DNA of 64,000 nt from Epinephelus fuscoguttatus (lineage: Eukaryota; Chordata; Actinopteri; Perciformes; Serranidae): positions 39,661,822 through 39,725,821 of the forward strand of contig NC_064753.1 of NCBI RefSeq assembly GCF_011397635.1, in the 5' to 3' direction. Of this stretch, positions 1 to 13,494 are shown piece by piece. Below the pieces are notes generated by a model. It was not told the origin of the DNA, made no database searches, and worked only from the letters and a program-made list of their open reading frames with translations. Both the position numbers and the translations under genes were made by a program. The stretch's first letter is position 1. Each line of letters starts with the position of its first letter.

Positions 1-1453
1 CTAGAGCTTAAACTACAAATAACTTCTGATGTTTGTATGTTTTGTCATACTCGTCTCTTTTTTCTACACGTAGACACAACTTGGTTCCTCAAACTAAAAC
101 TTAATTTACAGGCAAATTAACATTTTGGTTTTGATGCTAATTAGCAAATGTGAACATGATGAACATGGTAAACAGTGTGGCTGTAGACTCCTTTATATCT
201 GTTTGAGTCCTGGTTATTTGGCTCTGATTGTGACCCTGAGGAGTCCCATAACTCAGCGTAACTAAAGATGATCCGGCTTCATCCTTCACGGCTTTTAGGA
301 TTTAGGTTGATATGCACAAAGAGCTTAGGCCGCCAGAATCACAATTAAATTTACTCGATGCATTTGATAAAACAGCTATCACTGAATTTTAATATCTGGT
401 TCACGCTACACAATATCAGCCTGATTAGAGACCGACGCAGCAACATACAGTGTTGGCATGTATCGTGAAAGACAGTGAGTGTCGTGCACGATAATCCATC
501 ATTTCATCTCGTGTAGTGTGTCATCGTAGATGACAGCCAACACCATGTTACAACAGAAATTCGAGTATGTTTGATTTTCTTTTTGTCCATCACGACTGCT
601 CCCGTCACAGCCGTCACTTTGATCAAGAGAAACACAGAGCGATCTGCTGCCGTAGACAACTGTACACCAACAAGCCCAGCCTTTCTGATATTTCCTCTAG
701 GGACATTACCACAACAGAGTAAAAAGGGGAAAATGATGGTGTGAAACAGCAGAGGCACTTTTTCAATCCGCTGAGTGCTGCCATTAGCATCGAGCTAGCA
801 AAGAATGTTATTTCGTCATAATGGAGATGGACAAAAAGTAATGAAATTAAAAATAGTGGCTTTTACTCACCACAACTGCAGAGGCTACCAGCTTCATTTG
901 AAACAGACGACATTATAAACAGGCCGTTATTTATTATTCCCTCTGTATTTTTAAGTTTTTACTTTTTATCCGCTCCCGTTTGCCTTGATAAAGTTAATGC
1001 ATTTCAAACTCAACACTTCCTGTATCTGTTTCAAATTAAAAGCACCTTATAACCTCGGCTGAGAGAATCCCTTCATTTTCTAAAAGGGCTGTTATTGTGA
1101 AACATTTGCAGGAAGTTGTGGATGATTCAGTGGCTTGTATGTTTGTAGACGGTGCTTCAAAAGTAGCTCCTGCCATCTGGTGGTGCTTTTTACGTTACTG
1201 CAACAACATTTCGGCTGGCACATGAACAGTGACTGAAATAATGGTAAGTAATAAAAATAGGACAAGAATAACCCAATGACATAGCTTAGTTGTGAAAGGC
1301 GTGTGAAAGGGATGATTGGTGTGGACCATCACGTAGTGTGTCACGTCTGTCGGCCAAGTCACGGCGTGATTTTATGGACAGAAATGTTGTGTTGTGTGAA
1401 CCAGGTATAAGTTTGGCCTAATCGTGATCTGATCTGTCTTTTCTTCCATGCAG
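1..1453 (+). other. adamts7 intron (3' part)
   Basis: Inferred intron upstream of the mucin exon. No exon with TSP1-type cysteines or a W..W motif followed by a donor was found in it. AT-rich, without a recognised repeat. Confidence 0.6.
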
Positions 1454-3223
1454 TGTTCGCTGACTTGTGGAAGCGGAGTACGTCGCCGTAATGTGACCTG
1501 CTCTAGAAACACAGGGATTGACTGTGACCCTCAGAAGAAGCCCCACGCTGTGACTACCTGCAACACCCAGGACTGTCCGCCAGTGGCTGATAACTTCGGA
1601 GGTATGGACTGGTCTGGAAGCGGCTGGTCGAGCAAAGAAGTGCTCAATGAAATCAACTCCATACCTGAAGTCAAACCTCCTCCCAAATACAGCACCACCA
1701 GAGCCCAGCCAAGAAACAATAATAATAATGACCTCAACAACAATGTGGAGGGAGATTTTCACTATCACAATAACATTGAAAATATCGACCCCTCTGCGGA
1801 AAACAGCGTTCAAGTTGACGATTTTTATTATGACTATAATTTTATCAACTTCCATGAAGACTTGTCGGAGGACTTTGATGGACAAGATCCGGAATCCAAC
1901 GCTCCCCAGGAGACCAAGCCAACAGACAGTGTGAAAGAAAACACTGACATGGAAACAACAAAAGCTCCTTTAACCATTGATACTGGTTCAAAGGCCACTT
2001 CCTACACTTTGAACACTGAGGAGCCACAGAGCACAGATCTGGACAATAAGAAGGACAACGGAGCAACAAAGGAGCCTATGCAAACAAGTTCTGAAGATTT
2101 GGATGACTTCCTGTCTGAGGATTATCTTCTGCCGGTGTCTACCACTCGCTCACCGCCATTGTCTACGACTCAGCGTTCACAAACACATACAGAGACACAT
2201 GACGAGGATGTGTGGCGGTCTGAAAACATCAGCACAATGCCTGGTCCGGCTACAGAGGAGCCTACACAAGATGTGAAATGGGAGCAATATGGAGAGGAGG
2301 TTGAAAATAACTATGACATTTTCACTGAGGATGTGACTCCAAAAGACGCTGCTCCCACACCCGGACATCAAACCACAATCAGTACTATTGTTGCTGAAAC
2401 AGTGAGTACTCAGGCGACGGATGAACATGATGATTATGAGTACAGCTACAACAAAAAAAGTACTTCAGGTCCAGATGTAGAGAGTCCTGAACCTTTAGGC
2501 TCTCCCACACCAGAAACTGTAGTTCACGTTCAGACTGAAGTTCAACTGGACGAAGGTGCTTCAGAAATACCTCTAACAACCAGTCAGTCAACAACATTTA
2601 CAACCGCCTTCACATCGGAGGATCTGGATTTGGCTCAGACTAATTTTGATACAGTATATGACACTAGCGAGGGTGATTCATGGGATACAGACCTCAGCAC
2701 AACCTCACTTCCTGCCTCTGAGACGTCCACTCCTCCTCTGCTAATCTCAGGTAATCAGGAGGCCTCCGAAGACTCCACATTGTTAACTGGAACAGAAATC
2801 ATACCTCCTCCAAACCTGGAGGGAGCCACTCTGCCTCCCCCAGCTGATTTCCTGCCAACTACAAAGAAACAGATGCCGACCAAACCCGCCTTCGCTGAAA
2901 GAACTGGAACAGATGCCACATCCCGAGCTTTACCGTCTGATTTCGCTGATTTTGATTACAATGAAATAGTCGTTCCCCCGATGCTCAGGAGAAGCGGCAA
3001 CACCAATTCTGGTCCTTCGTACCGGCTTCCAACAAACGCAGCAACCCCTCCTCAACACAGCACAACGCCAGAACATCTCATTGAATTTCCAACACCTGCT
3101 GTGCCGTCCTTGCCAACACATCCGCCTCTTCTGTGGCCGCTTCCAGTGCTGACATCTGCCCCAACTTCAGCTTCCACGCAAGTGACTGCTGCCGCCTACT
3201 GGGTCACCGGCAACTGGAGCACT
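1454..3223 (+). CDS. adamts7: adamts7 exon: end of TSP1 repeat plus mucin-like domain
   Basis: Acceptor ttccatgcag ends at 1453 and donor act|gtgagt starts at 3224; 1770 nt, exactly 590 codons, phase 0/0. It opens with [16 protein letters not shown] and ends that TSP1 repeat at about 1580. About 540 residues follow with no cysteine, rich in Thr, Ser, Pro, Glu and Asp. Ser-Gly pairs in an acidic or aromatic setting (SGSG at 1613-1624) are candidate glycosaminoglycan sites, and acidic clusters with several tyrosines (around 1815-1850 and 2425-2450) are candidate tyrosine-sulfation sites. The exon ends with YWVTGNWST, the first strand of the next TSP1 repeat. The open frame runs on to 3520, but the consensus donor and the downstream TSP1 half-exon show the exon stops at 3223. 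Confidence 0.9.
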
Positions 3224-6200
3224 GTGAGTCTGCATCAGTCCACGCATTCTGCTGTTATACTCATACTGTGGGACAAAGCACAGCTGCGTCTCATTATTTG
3301 CGTCTCTGTCTGCTTTTATTATGCAGACACAGCGTCTAGGTTTGGCCCCTGCACACATTTTAATTCTGTGGAGACACCATTTGACCTCAAGCTAACGCAG
3401 ATAATCAAGGCTCAAGACCTTTATCTGTCTCCGAGGGGCAATTGGTTTTGCTGCAGTAGCAATAAAGAATATAACACAGGGGTGGACACACACCATAAAA
3501 ACCACACATACTGTACATAAGCACAGATAATAAAGAACATGTGTATACAGTAAAAAGGTGAGCATAAAGGTGAACGTGAGCACAAAAGCTAGAATAATAG
3601 TGACGAAAAACAAAGAAGAAACAGGTGTGATGGAGATGGGCTGATGCTTCCTGTACTTTACAGAGTGCAGCAGTGAAATGGCAGAGAGTATGCAAGAAAA
3701 TGTATATCTGTTAGTTTTGATGAAGGTTGTCTGACGCAGGAAGCAGAAGGAAAGACACTTAAATTCTAAGTGCGGGGGGTGGGAGCTGTCAGAAATAATG
3801 GATTCTGCTTTCTTTAGCAGCTGTTTGTTGTACAGCTCAGATTTCAGATTCCATTTCTATTTTCTAATGTCCAATTATGTGATGAATTTTTATGGCACAT
3901 TAGACAAGCAGTTGCTTCTGCTCAAACCCCCGCTATGCTGTCCATAATATTTAAGGAATTTGCATTGATTTGCATATCATGTAAGTGCTCAAAGCCTGGT
4001 CTGATTTGCATTGTTGTCTGTGAGGTTTGTTGTGAATGCTGGAATAGTTTTAACACCTAACCCTGAAATCACAAAGTGGAAGTGGTGTTCTGATGTGTTA
4101 CTTCATTTGTGGGCAGTGCTCCACCAGCTGTGGTCTGGGTGCCATCTGGAGGACGCTGTCTTGCAGCACTGGCTCAGACTCTGACTGTGATCCAGCTAAG
4201 AGGCCTGTGCCAGCCCAGAGGTGTTACCTGCGCCCCTGCGCTATATGGAAAGTCGAAGAGTGGAGTAAGGTGAGAAAACTTAAACACAAACAAAGACAAC
4301 CAAAATCAATGCTTCAAATGGTCATTCTTAGGTCCGATTTTTTTTACAAATATTTACCCTAGAAAATATTTGGATTTGGTCAAAAGTCCTATCATGTCTT
4401 GGATTTTTGGATTTATTTACTAGCGCGGTGGCTGTAGTGAAAGCAATGTCCGTCAGTCCACTACTTTGTCCAAAATCATATGGATTGCCATGAAATTTGT
4501 CACAGACATTCATGGTCCGCAGAAGATAATAACAACTTTGATGATCTCCTGAGTTTATCTTGTGCCACCATGCAGTTGACATTTATAGCTTTGAGTTAAT
4601 TGTCCAGATATACAGTGAATGTAGTGTCATTAATTTTGTAACAGACATCCATGTCTCCCTCAAGATGAATTGTAATAACTTTGATGCTTTTCATCCAGCG
4701 CCACCTTCAGCTCAAAGTTTCACTTAGTCAAAATGGCATTCAGCTTCAGCTGTACTTACTGTAGTGTTTGGTGGTAGTGACCAAATTTCAGCATGCTAGC
4801 AGGCTAAACTAAGGATGTGTTCCCATCACCTAGTAGTGAAGTAGACTGCACAGGGTATAGACTGAAACATAAAGTTTATTGCAGTGACTTCTTCATAGAA
4901 AATCCTCACTTCACATTAGTGTTGCACAGTATACCAGTACTAAAATAGTACCGCGGTACTAGAGTATTCCAAACGGTACTATACTGCATTTGGAAAATAC
5001 CGGTACTTTGAAATTGATTCAATTCATTAATTTAGTTAATTTATTTTACTCAATTATGCACACAAACGCCTTTCTTGTTCCTATTGGAGCACAGATTGCA
5101 CAAGTGGTGTGTATGACAACACCTGTATCAACATCTGCAGCTGGCGCATGTGAAAAAAGACAAGAGAAAGTCTACCTCACAAAGGGAGACAACACGAGAC
5201 AACACAAACTTGGTGGAACATTTGAGTTACCAAACCGTGACGTCCGTACTGAGGTACTTACCGAACCATGATTTTTTTGGTACCGTTACACCCCTACTAT
5301 TTATTGTTCTAAAGGTTTGTATCCAAAAGGACTTTTCCTTAGGAAAAGTGCCGAAGAGTATTGAAAAGTATCGAAATTCATATTGGTATTGGTACCGAAA
5401 CAAAGATTTTGGTATCGTGACAACACTACTTCACATACATAAAATCAAATGGAGATGAGCAAATGCTACTCCATTTGGTTAGTTTTTACCCACCTGAAAA
5501 AGACCCATGGTTGCCCCCTCTGGGTTGGAGGAGTGTTCAAGAGTTCAAGTACCTCGGGGTCTTGTTCAGGAGTGAGGGTAGAATGGAGCGTGAGATGAAA
5601 CGCCGGTTTTATGCAGCATCTACATTGATGTTGGTGCTGTGCTGGATCATCGTGGAGCTAGAAGGCGAAGCTTTCGATTTACTGGTCCATCCACGTCCCA
5701 ACCCTCACCTATGGCCATGAGCTCTGGGTAGTGACCGAAAGAATGAGATTTTGGATACAAGCGGTTGAAATGACTTTCCTCCGTGGGGTGGCTGGGCTCA
5801 GCCTTAGAGATAGGGTAAGGAGTTAGGACATCCTGAGGGAGCTCAGTCAGTTGAGGTGGTTCAAGGATATGGTCAGGATGCCCTTGGGGCGCATCCTGTT
5901 AGAGATGTTCTGGGCACATCCAATTGGTCAGAGGCCCCAGGGCAGACCCAGAAAACGCTGGAGGGATTACATATCTCTTCTGGCCTGGGAACGTCTTGGG
6001 GTCCTCTAGAAGGAGCTGGAAAGTGTTGCTGTAGAGAGGGACGTCTGGGGTGCTTTGCTTGGCCTTCTGCCCCAGTGAGCCAGCCTGGATAAGCGGATGA
6101 AAATGGATGGATGGACTTTGTCATAAATAATAACTACTAATGATATTGATAATAAAAACCTAATAATAACCAAGGTGAAACCATAGTCAACTGCGACACC

Positions 6201-7623
6201 ATATATTTTGTAAATTAATCAAATCACATTTATTCACAATTTACATACATTTCAATAAGAGTATGTTTTGTAATGGTATGAGTTTTTGTTTCAATAGATA
6301 TACAATATTTTATTTCAGTAGTGTTTATGTTACAGGGGGTAATGAACAAATAAAGTGATGTCTGTGTTGATGACATGGTGAGTTATGAATGGAGGGAATC
6401 TTAACAGAGAGCAGGGAGTATGGAGTACTGTTTATGTACACTGTGTAATGAAACCTAAAACAAAGCATAACTGGTAAACATTAGCATGTTAGCATAATCA
6501 TTTGATATTAATTTAGCTCAAAGCACCACTGTGCCTGCAGTATGTGCAGCCTCACAGAGGTGCTAGCATGGCTGTAGATTTTATTTCAAAACAAACTCTG
6601 ATGAGATTGTTTGTATAAAACTGAAAATGATGAGCCTGAAATAAGATGAAGATAAGCTGTCCCAGGCAAATGATGTGGTCAGACAAACAGAAGTACTTTT
6701 AGTATAAAAATAGCTCTAAAGGGATTTTCTTGTTATAAATATTAACATCTATTAGCCGTTCAGGTCAGATGTTATCTTCTGTAGTCGGTCAGGGGATGTT
6801 GGAACTGCTGCTTGGTCTTTCAAACATTCATCCATCACTTCAGTTCATATCAGTGAAGTTTGTAAATGAGTAATTAAACCCATTCAAACCACACAGCAAA
6901 CCAAGCTGCCTGTGACTCACTACTACAGCTCGTGCTGTCTGAATAACAATCATGCCACGTCTTCTCCCAGTGCTCCAAGAATTGTGAAGGCGGCGTTAAA
7001 TCACGAGAGGTCCAGTGTTTCGACTTGCGGGATCAAAGGCCCCTGCGACCTTTCCACTGCCGGGCCATGTCCTCCAGGCCGCACACCCGGATGACCTGTA
7101 ACCTTCAGCCATGTCTGGACTGGTACACGTCCTCCTGGGGTCAGGTGAGTCATATAAAGCAAATGATGTATTTTCTGGTTTTCTGTTGGAAAGGAGAAGT
7201 GTCACTCAAAGCTTGCCTCGTGTATTTTTAAATAAAATGGTGATATCTGTCAGAACATTTTAACACCATAGACATATATACATAGACGCCGCATCGAGCG
7301 CTGAGCTGTACATCAACGTTGCCGCCATATTGGATGTGGCAAAGCTGCGCTGTAAACTAATAGAAGTGAATGGACTTAATTTCATAAAGCACCTTTCTAC
7401 AAAGAAATTTACGTTAATGCCTCTCGTTTATTCATTCACACACACACACACACACTAATATACTTGGGAAACAGTTAGGCACCAAAAACAATGTATTTGA
7501 TCTTCTCAGATGGCTAAGATAAGAACTTTATTGATCCCACACAGGAGCAATTCACCTTACATCAGCTATAGAGAACAAGGTAGTGCCGAAAAACAATACA
7601 CACAGTATATACACACATGTGTA

Positions 7624-7671
<48 letters not shown>

Positions 7672-9636
7672 CTATATATTGTAGCAACCCTGCAGTAAAT
7701 GTTCTGTTATAATGTCAATGTTCTGTGAGTTAATGGCATGTTTGGGATTGAATGAGTATAGGTAGGGGGCGGGGTGCGAGTGTGACGGGAATGAGGGCAA
7801 TGTGTGAGGGTGCTGGTGTGTGGAGGAGAGAGCTGGAGGAGAGAGCAGGAGTGCACAGTTGGAGTTACAGCTAAGTTCTTGTTTGTTGGCTGTTTTGGCG
7901 CGGTTACGGCCAACAGTAACCTGTAGGCTACTGTTCAGTAATAAACGGTGGTTTGCCGAATAACTGCGTCATCCTTTCCACACATACATACATGTATATA
8001 TATATATATACAGTACAGGCCAAAAGTTTGGACACACCTTCTCATTCAATGCGTTTTCTTTATTTTCATGACTATTTACATTGTAGATTCTCACTGAAGG
8101 CATCAAAACTATGAATGAACACATGTGGAGTTATGTACTTAACAAAAAAAGGTGAAATAACTGAAAACATGTTTTATATTCTAGTTTCTTCAAAATAGCC
8201 ACCCTTTGCTCTGATTACTGCTTTGCACACTCTTGGCATTCTCTCCATGAGCTTCAAGAGGTAGTCACCTGAAATGGTTTCCACTTCACAGGTGTGCCTT
8301 ATCAGGGTTAATTAGTGGAATTTCCTGCTTTATCAATGGGGTTGGGACCATCAGTTGTGTTGTGCAGAAGTCAGGTTAATACACAGCCGACAGCCCTATT
8401 GGACAACTGTTAAAATTCATATTATGGCAAGAACCAATCAGCTAACTAAAGAAAAACGAGTGGCCATCATTACTTTAAGAAATGAAGGTCAGTCAGTCCG
8501 GAAAATTGCAAAAACCTTAAATGTGTCCCCAAGTGGAGTCGCAAAAACCATCAAGCGCTACAACGAAACTGGCACACATGAGGACCGACCCAGGAAAGGA
8601 AGACCAAGAGTCACCTCTGCTTCTGAGGATAAGTTCATCCGAGTCACCAGCCTCAGAAATGGCAAGTTAACAGCAGCTCAGATCAGAGAGCAGATGAATG
8701 CCACACAGAGTTCTAGCAGCAGACCCATCTCTAGAACAACTGTTAAGAGGAGACTGCGCGAATCAGGCCTTCATGGTCAAATAGCTGCTAGGAAACCACT
8801 GCTAAGGAGAGGCAACAAGCAGAAGAGATTTGTTTGGGCCAAGAAACACAAGGAATGGACATTAGACCAGTGGAAATCTGTGCTTTGGTCTGATGAGTCC
8901 AAATTTGAGATCTTTGGTTCCAACCGCCGTGTCTTTGTGAGACACAGAAAAGGTGAACGGATGGATTCCACATGCCTGGTTCCCTCTGTGAAGCATGGAG
9001 GAGGAGGTGTGATGGTGTGGGGGTGTTTTGCTGGTGACACTGTTGGGGATTTATTCAAAATTGAAGGCACACTGAACCAGCATGGCTACCACAGCATCCT
9101 GCAGCGACATGCCATCCCATCCGGTTTGCGTTTAGTTGGACGATCATTTATTTTTCAACAGGACAATGACCCCAAACACACCTCCAGGCTGTGTAAGGGC
9201 TATTTGACCAAGAAGGAGAGTGATGGAGTGCTGCGGCAGATGACCTGGCCTCCACAGTCACCGGACCTGAACCCAATCGAGATGGTTTGGGGTGAGCTGG
9301 ACCGCAGAGTGAAGGCAAAGGGGCCAACAAGTGCTAAACACCTCTGGGAACTCCTTCAAGACTGTTGGAAAACCATTTCAGGTGACTACCTCTTGAAGCT
9401 CATGGAGAGAATGCCAAGAGTGTGCAAAGCAGTAATCAGAGCAAAGGGTGGCTATTTTGAAGAAACTAGAATATAAAACATGTTTTCAGTTATTTCACCT
9501 TTTTTTGTTAAGTACATAACTCCACATGTGTTCATTCATAGTTTTGATGCCTTCAGTGAGAATCTACAATGTAAATAGTCATGAAAATAAAGAAAACGCA
9601 TTGAATGAGAAGGTGTGTCCAAACTTTTGGCCTGTA

Positions 9637-9704
<68 letters not shown>

Positions 9705-9791
9705 ACTGCAAAAACGGCAACCTACCAGTCTTCCAGCCTGTTCAGCCTGTTCGCCAAACAGAGGCCCCGTAAGGATGAAAACATCTACCTA

Positions 9792-9840
<49 letters not shown>

Positions 9841-11463
9841 TACAGGCCAAAAGTTTGGACACACCTTCTCATTCAATGCGTTTTCTTTATTTTCATGACT
9901 ATTTATATTGTAGATTCTCACTGAAGGCATCAAAACTATGAATGAACATATGTGGAGTTATGTACTTAACAAAAAAAGGTGAAATAACTGAAAACATGTT
10001 TTATATTCTAGTTTCTTCAAAATAGCCACCCTTTGCTCTGATTACTGCTTTGCACACTCTTGGCATTCTCTCCATGAGCTTCAAGAGGTAGTCACCTGAA
10101 ATGGTTTCCACTTCACAGGTGTGCCTTATCAGGGTTAATTAGTGGAATTTCTTGCTTTATCAATGGGGTTGGGACCATCAGTTGTGTTGTGCAGAAGTCA
10201 GGTTAATACACAGCCGACAGCCCTATTGGACAACTGTTAAAATTCCTATTATGGCAAGAACCAATCAGCTAACTAAAGAAAAACGAGTGGCCATCATTAC
10301 TTTAAGAAATGAAGGTCAGTCAGTCCGGAAAATTGCAAAAACTTTAAATGTGTCCCCAAGTGGAGTCGCAAAAACCATCAAGCGCTACAACGAAACTGGC
10401 ACACATGAGGACCGACCCAGGAAAGGAAGACCAAGAGTCACCTCTGCTTCTGAGGATAAGTTCATCCGAGTCACCAGCCTCAGAAATCGCAAGTTAACAG
10501 CAGCTCAGATCAGAGAGCAGATGAATGCCACACAGAGTTCTAGCAGCAGACCCATCTCTAGAACAACTGTTAAGAGGAGACTGCGCGAATCAGGCCTTCA
10601 TGGTCAAATAGCTGCTAGGAAACCACTGCTAAGGAGAGGCAACAAGCAGAAGAGATTTGTTTGGGCCAAGAAACACAAGGAATGGACATTAGACCAGTGG
10701 AAATCTGTGCTTTGGTCTGATGAGTCCAAATTTGAGATCTTTGGTTCCAACCGCCGTGTCTTTGTGAGACGCAGAAAAGGTGAACGGATGGATTCCACAT
10801 GCCTGGTTCCCACTGTGAAGCATGGAGGAGGAGGTGTGATGGTGTGGGGGTGTTTTGCTGGTGACACTGTTGGGGATTTATTCAATATTGAAGGCACACT
10901 GAACCAGCATGGCTACCACAGCATCCTGCAGCGACATGCCATCCCATCCGGTTTGCTTTTAGTTGGACGATCATTTATTTTTCAACAGGACAATGACCCC
11001 AAACACACCTCCAGGCTGTGTAAGGGCTATTTGACCAAGAAGGAGAGTGATGGAGTGCTGCGGCAGATGACCTGGCCTCCACAGTCACCGGACCTGAACC
11101 CAATGGAGATGGTTTGGGGTGAGCTGGACCGCAGAGTGAAGGCAAAGGGGCCAACAAGTGCTAAACACCTCTGGGAACTCCTTCAAGACTGTTGGAAAAC
11201 CATTTCAGGTGACTACCTCTTGAAGCTCATGGAGAGAATGCCAAGAGTGTGCAAAGCAGTAATCAGAGCAAAGGGTGGCTATTTTGAAGAAACTAGAATA
11301 TAAAACATGTTTTCAGTTATTTCACCTGTTTTTGTTAAGTACATAACTCCACATGTGTTCATTCATAGTTTTGATGCCTTCAGTGAGAATCTACAATGTA
11401 AATAGTCATGAAAACAAAGAAAATGCATTGAATGAGAAGGTGTGTCCAAACTTTTGGCCTGTA

Positions 11464-11555
<92 letters not shown>

Positions 11556-13445
11556 TAGATAGATAGTGCCGAAAAAATACACAGTATATACTGTGTATTG
11601 TTTTTCGGCACTACCTTGTTCTCTGTAGCTGATGTAAGGTGAATTACTCCTGTGTGGGATCAATAAAGTTCTTATCTTAGCCATCTGAGAAGATCAAATA
11701 CATTGTTTTTGGTGCCTAACTGTTTCCCAAGTATATTAGTGTGTGTGTGTGAATGAATAAACGAGAGGCATTAATGCAAATTTCTCTGAAGAAAGGCGCT
11801 TTATGAAATTAAGTCCATTCACTTCTATTAGTTTACAGCACAGCCTTGCCACATCCAATATGGCGGTGACGTTGACGTATCGCTGCAGCGGGCAAACCCA
11901 CTCGATGCGGCGTCTACATATATATGTCTATGTTTAACACCACATCAAAAAGCCAAAACGAAACTTGAATGAGATGGATTTTGTTCTCTTTATACAGGGT
12001 CCCCATGGGTCCTTAAAATGTCTCAAATTCAGATTGAAAGGATTTTAAATGTTTCTTAGTCACATCACTGATGTAATTGTTGGTGTTGGTGCTGTAGGAA
12101 ACATAATTATAACAGGAGGGAAACTCTATTCGACGGGGTATCAGACTTCGACACAACACCTGTATGTGCGTAATGCCCCTATTTTTAGCCCCCTCAATGC
12201 ACTTTGATCAAACAATGAGTTTGCATCTGTCAACTCAGACATCGCAAGCTATGAAAAATGGGAAAAGGCAAGCGTAAGGACAAATGCATTGCAGAACCTT
12301 AAACACAGCAAATATCGTCAGGGTCATTTTTTACCGTCCATTTTAAATTGACATTAATGTCTTTACCTGGAAAGAATATATTTTCACTTTTGATGTGTAT
12401 TTCCATCGCAAGTTTGGGCTTAAATTTCATTTAAAGTGGTGTTAAAAAGGTCTTAAAAAGTCTTAAATCTATCCAGACACCTTGTTATATTACTGAACAC
12501 ATATTTTTAATGCATGTCTTCCTTGTAGCTATTTGCCTTTTATTATATTAGTTTTTTGAGGTAACCATTCACCATCAACATTTTGTCTTTCATTTAAATC
12601 ATGTTATTGTAGAGTAGTAATGGTGTGTGTGGGGTCTTCTGGGTTGTTGATGCCTTCAAGTACGTGGGAGATTCTGAGATTTAAGCTTGAGCAACTGAGT
12701 AGCATTACATTCACAAGCTGTATTGTCAGAAGACGGTCAATTATTCGACATACTGTTGTTGATGAGTGTAATATGAATTTGGTGGCATATTGCAGTGTAT
12801 GGCAGCGGTTGCTGTTGCCTTAGATTTCACAGCTTCTCACATGTATTTGAACTCAGCAACAAGTGGGACATTTCAGAACAATCTGTGCTTTCAACCATGC
12901 AACAATCATGTAACAACAAAGGGCTATAAATTATCACTTTGAAGCGAGCGCCAAGTCTCTGCTCCTTGATTTTTCTGAAAGTGACAAAAACAAATGCCTC
13001 TTCGGGAAGTTCAGAAAATGCATTCAGAATGTCAACAAACTGTTGTCAATGGAGGTGATGAAAAGAGTGCACAATTTGCAGCGCAGTGGTGAGTCATGCA
13101 AAAATACTGGTATGACCCTGACTGTGCACCGTCTACCGTAAATAACACTCAAAGAAACGTCTTGATGCGCGCTGTTTCCTCCACTGTTGAAGCTCAGCAG
13201 TCGACTCAGTCAAGCCTGTACATGTATGCACCTAAACGCATAGATTTATAGATTGTATGTGTGTGTGTGTGTGTGTGTGCATTGTCTTACAATGTCAGTG
13301 CTCTGAGGTGTGTGGGGGAGGTGAGCAGCAGCGTATGGTCACCTGTCCAGAGGAGGATCGATGCGATGCGGACCTTCAGCCCAGCAGCATCCAGTCGTGT
13401 AATAGCCAGCCTTGTGCTCAGTGGCTTACTGGATCATGGGGACAG

Positions 13446-13494
<49 letters not shown>

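Larger units (their letters stand above)
7267..11932. mobile_element. Composite fold-back element (hAT-like ends) carrying two Tc1 elements
   Basis: Arms of about 346 bp at 7267-7612 and 11586-11932 are inverted copies of each other (outer ends CATAGACATATA and TATATGTCTATG). TTTAACAC flanks both sides (7259-7266 and 11933-11940), giving an 8-bp target duplication. The terminal bases (A2, G5) and 8-bp duplication suit a hAT-type non-autonomous element, but this is inference. The centre has been opened by (TA)n tracts, an LTR-like segment and two Tc1 copies. About 30 bp beginning TAGTGCCGAAAAA occurs on both sides of the insertion (7581-7612 and 11564-11591). Confidence 0.7.

Noticed and set aside
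1200..1260. Possible upstream adamts7 exon ending at ATG|GTAAGT
   Set aside because: No frame before it gives TSP1 residues or cysteines, so the donor-like site is chance.
3224..3520. Continuation of the long open frame after the mucin exon
   Set aside because: A consensus donor at 3224 and the next TSP1 half-exon show this part is intron; it reads as unrelated sequence.
4990..5458. Open frames of 93 and 102 codons
   Set aside because: Inside and across the edge of a non-coding hAT MITE.
9526..9941. Open frames of 108-132 codons
   Set aside because: Mostly Tyr-Ile from (TA)n microsatellite plus the Tc1 end.
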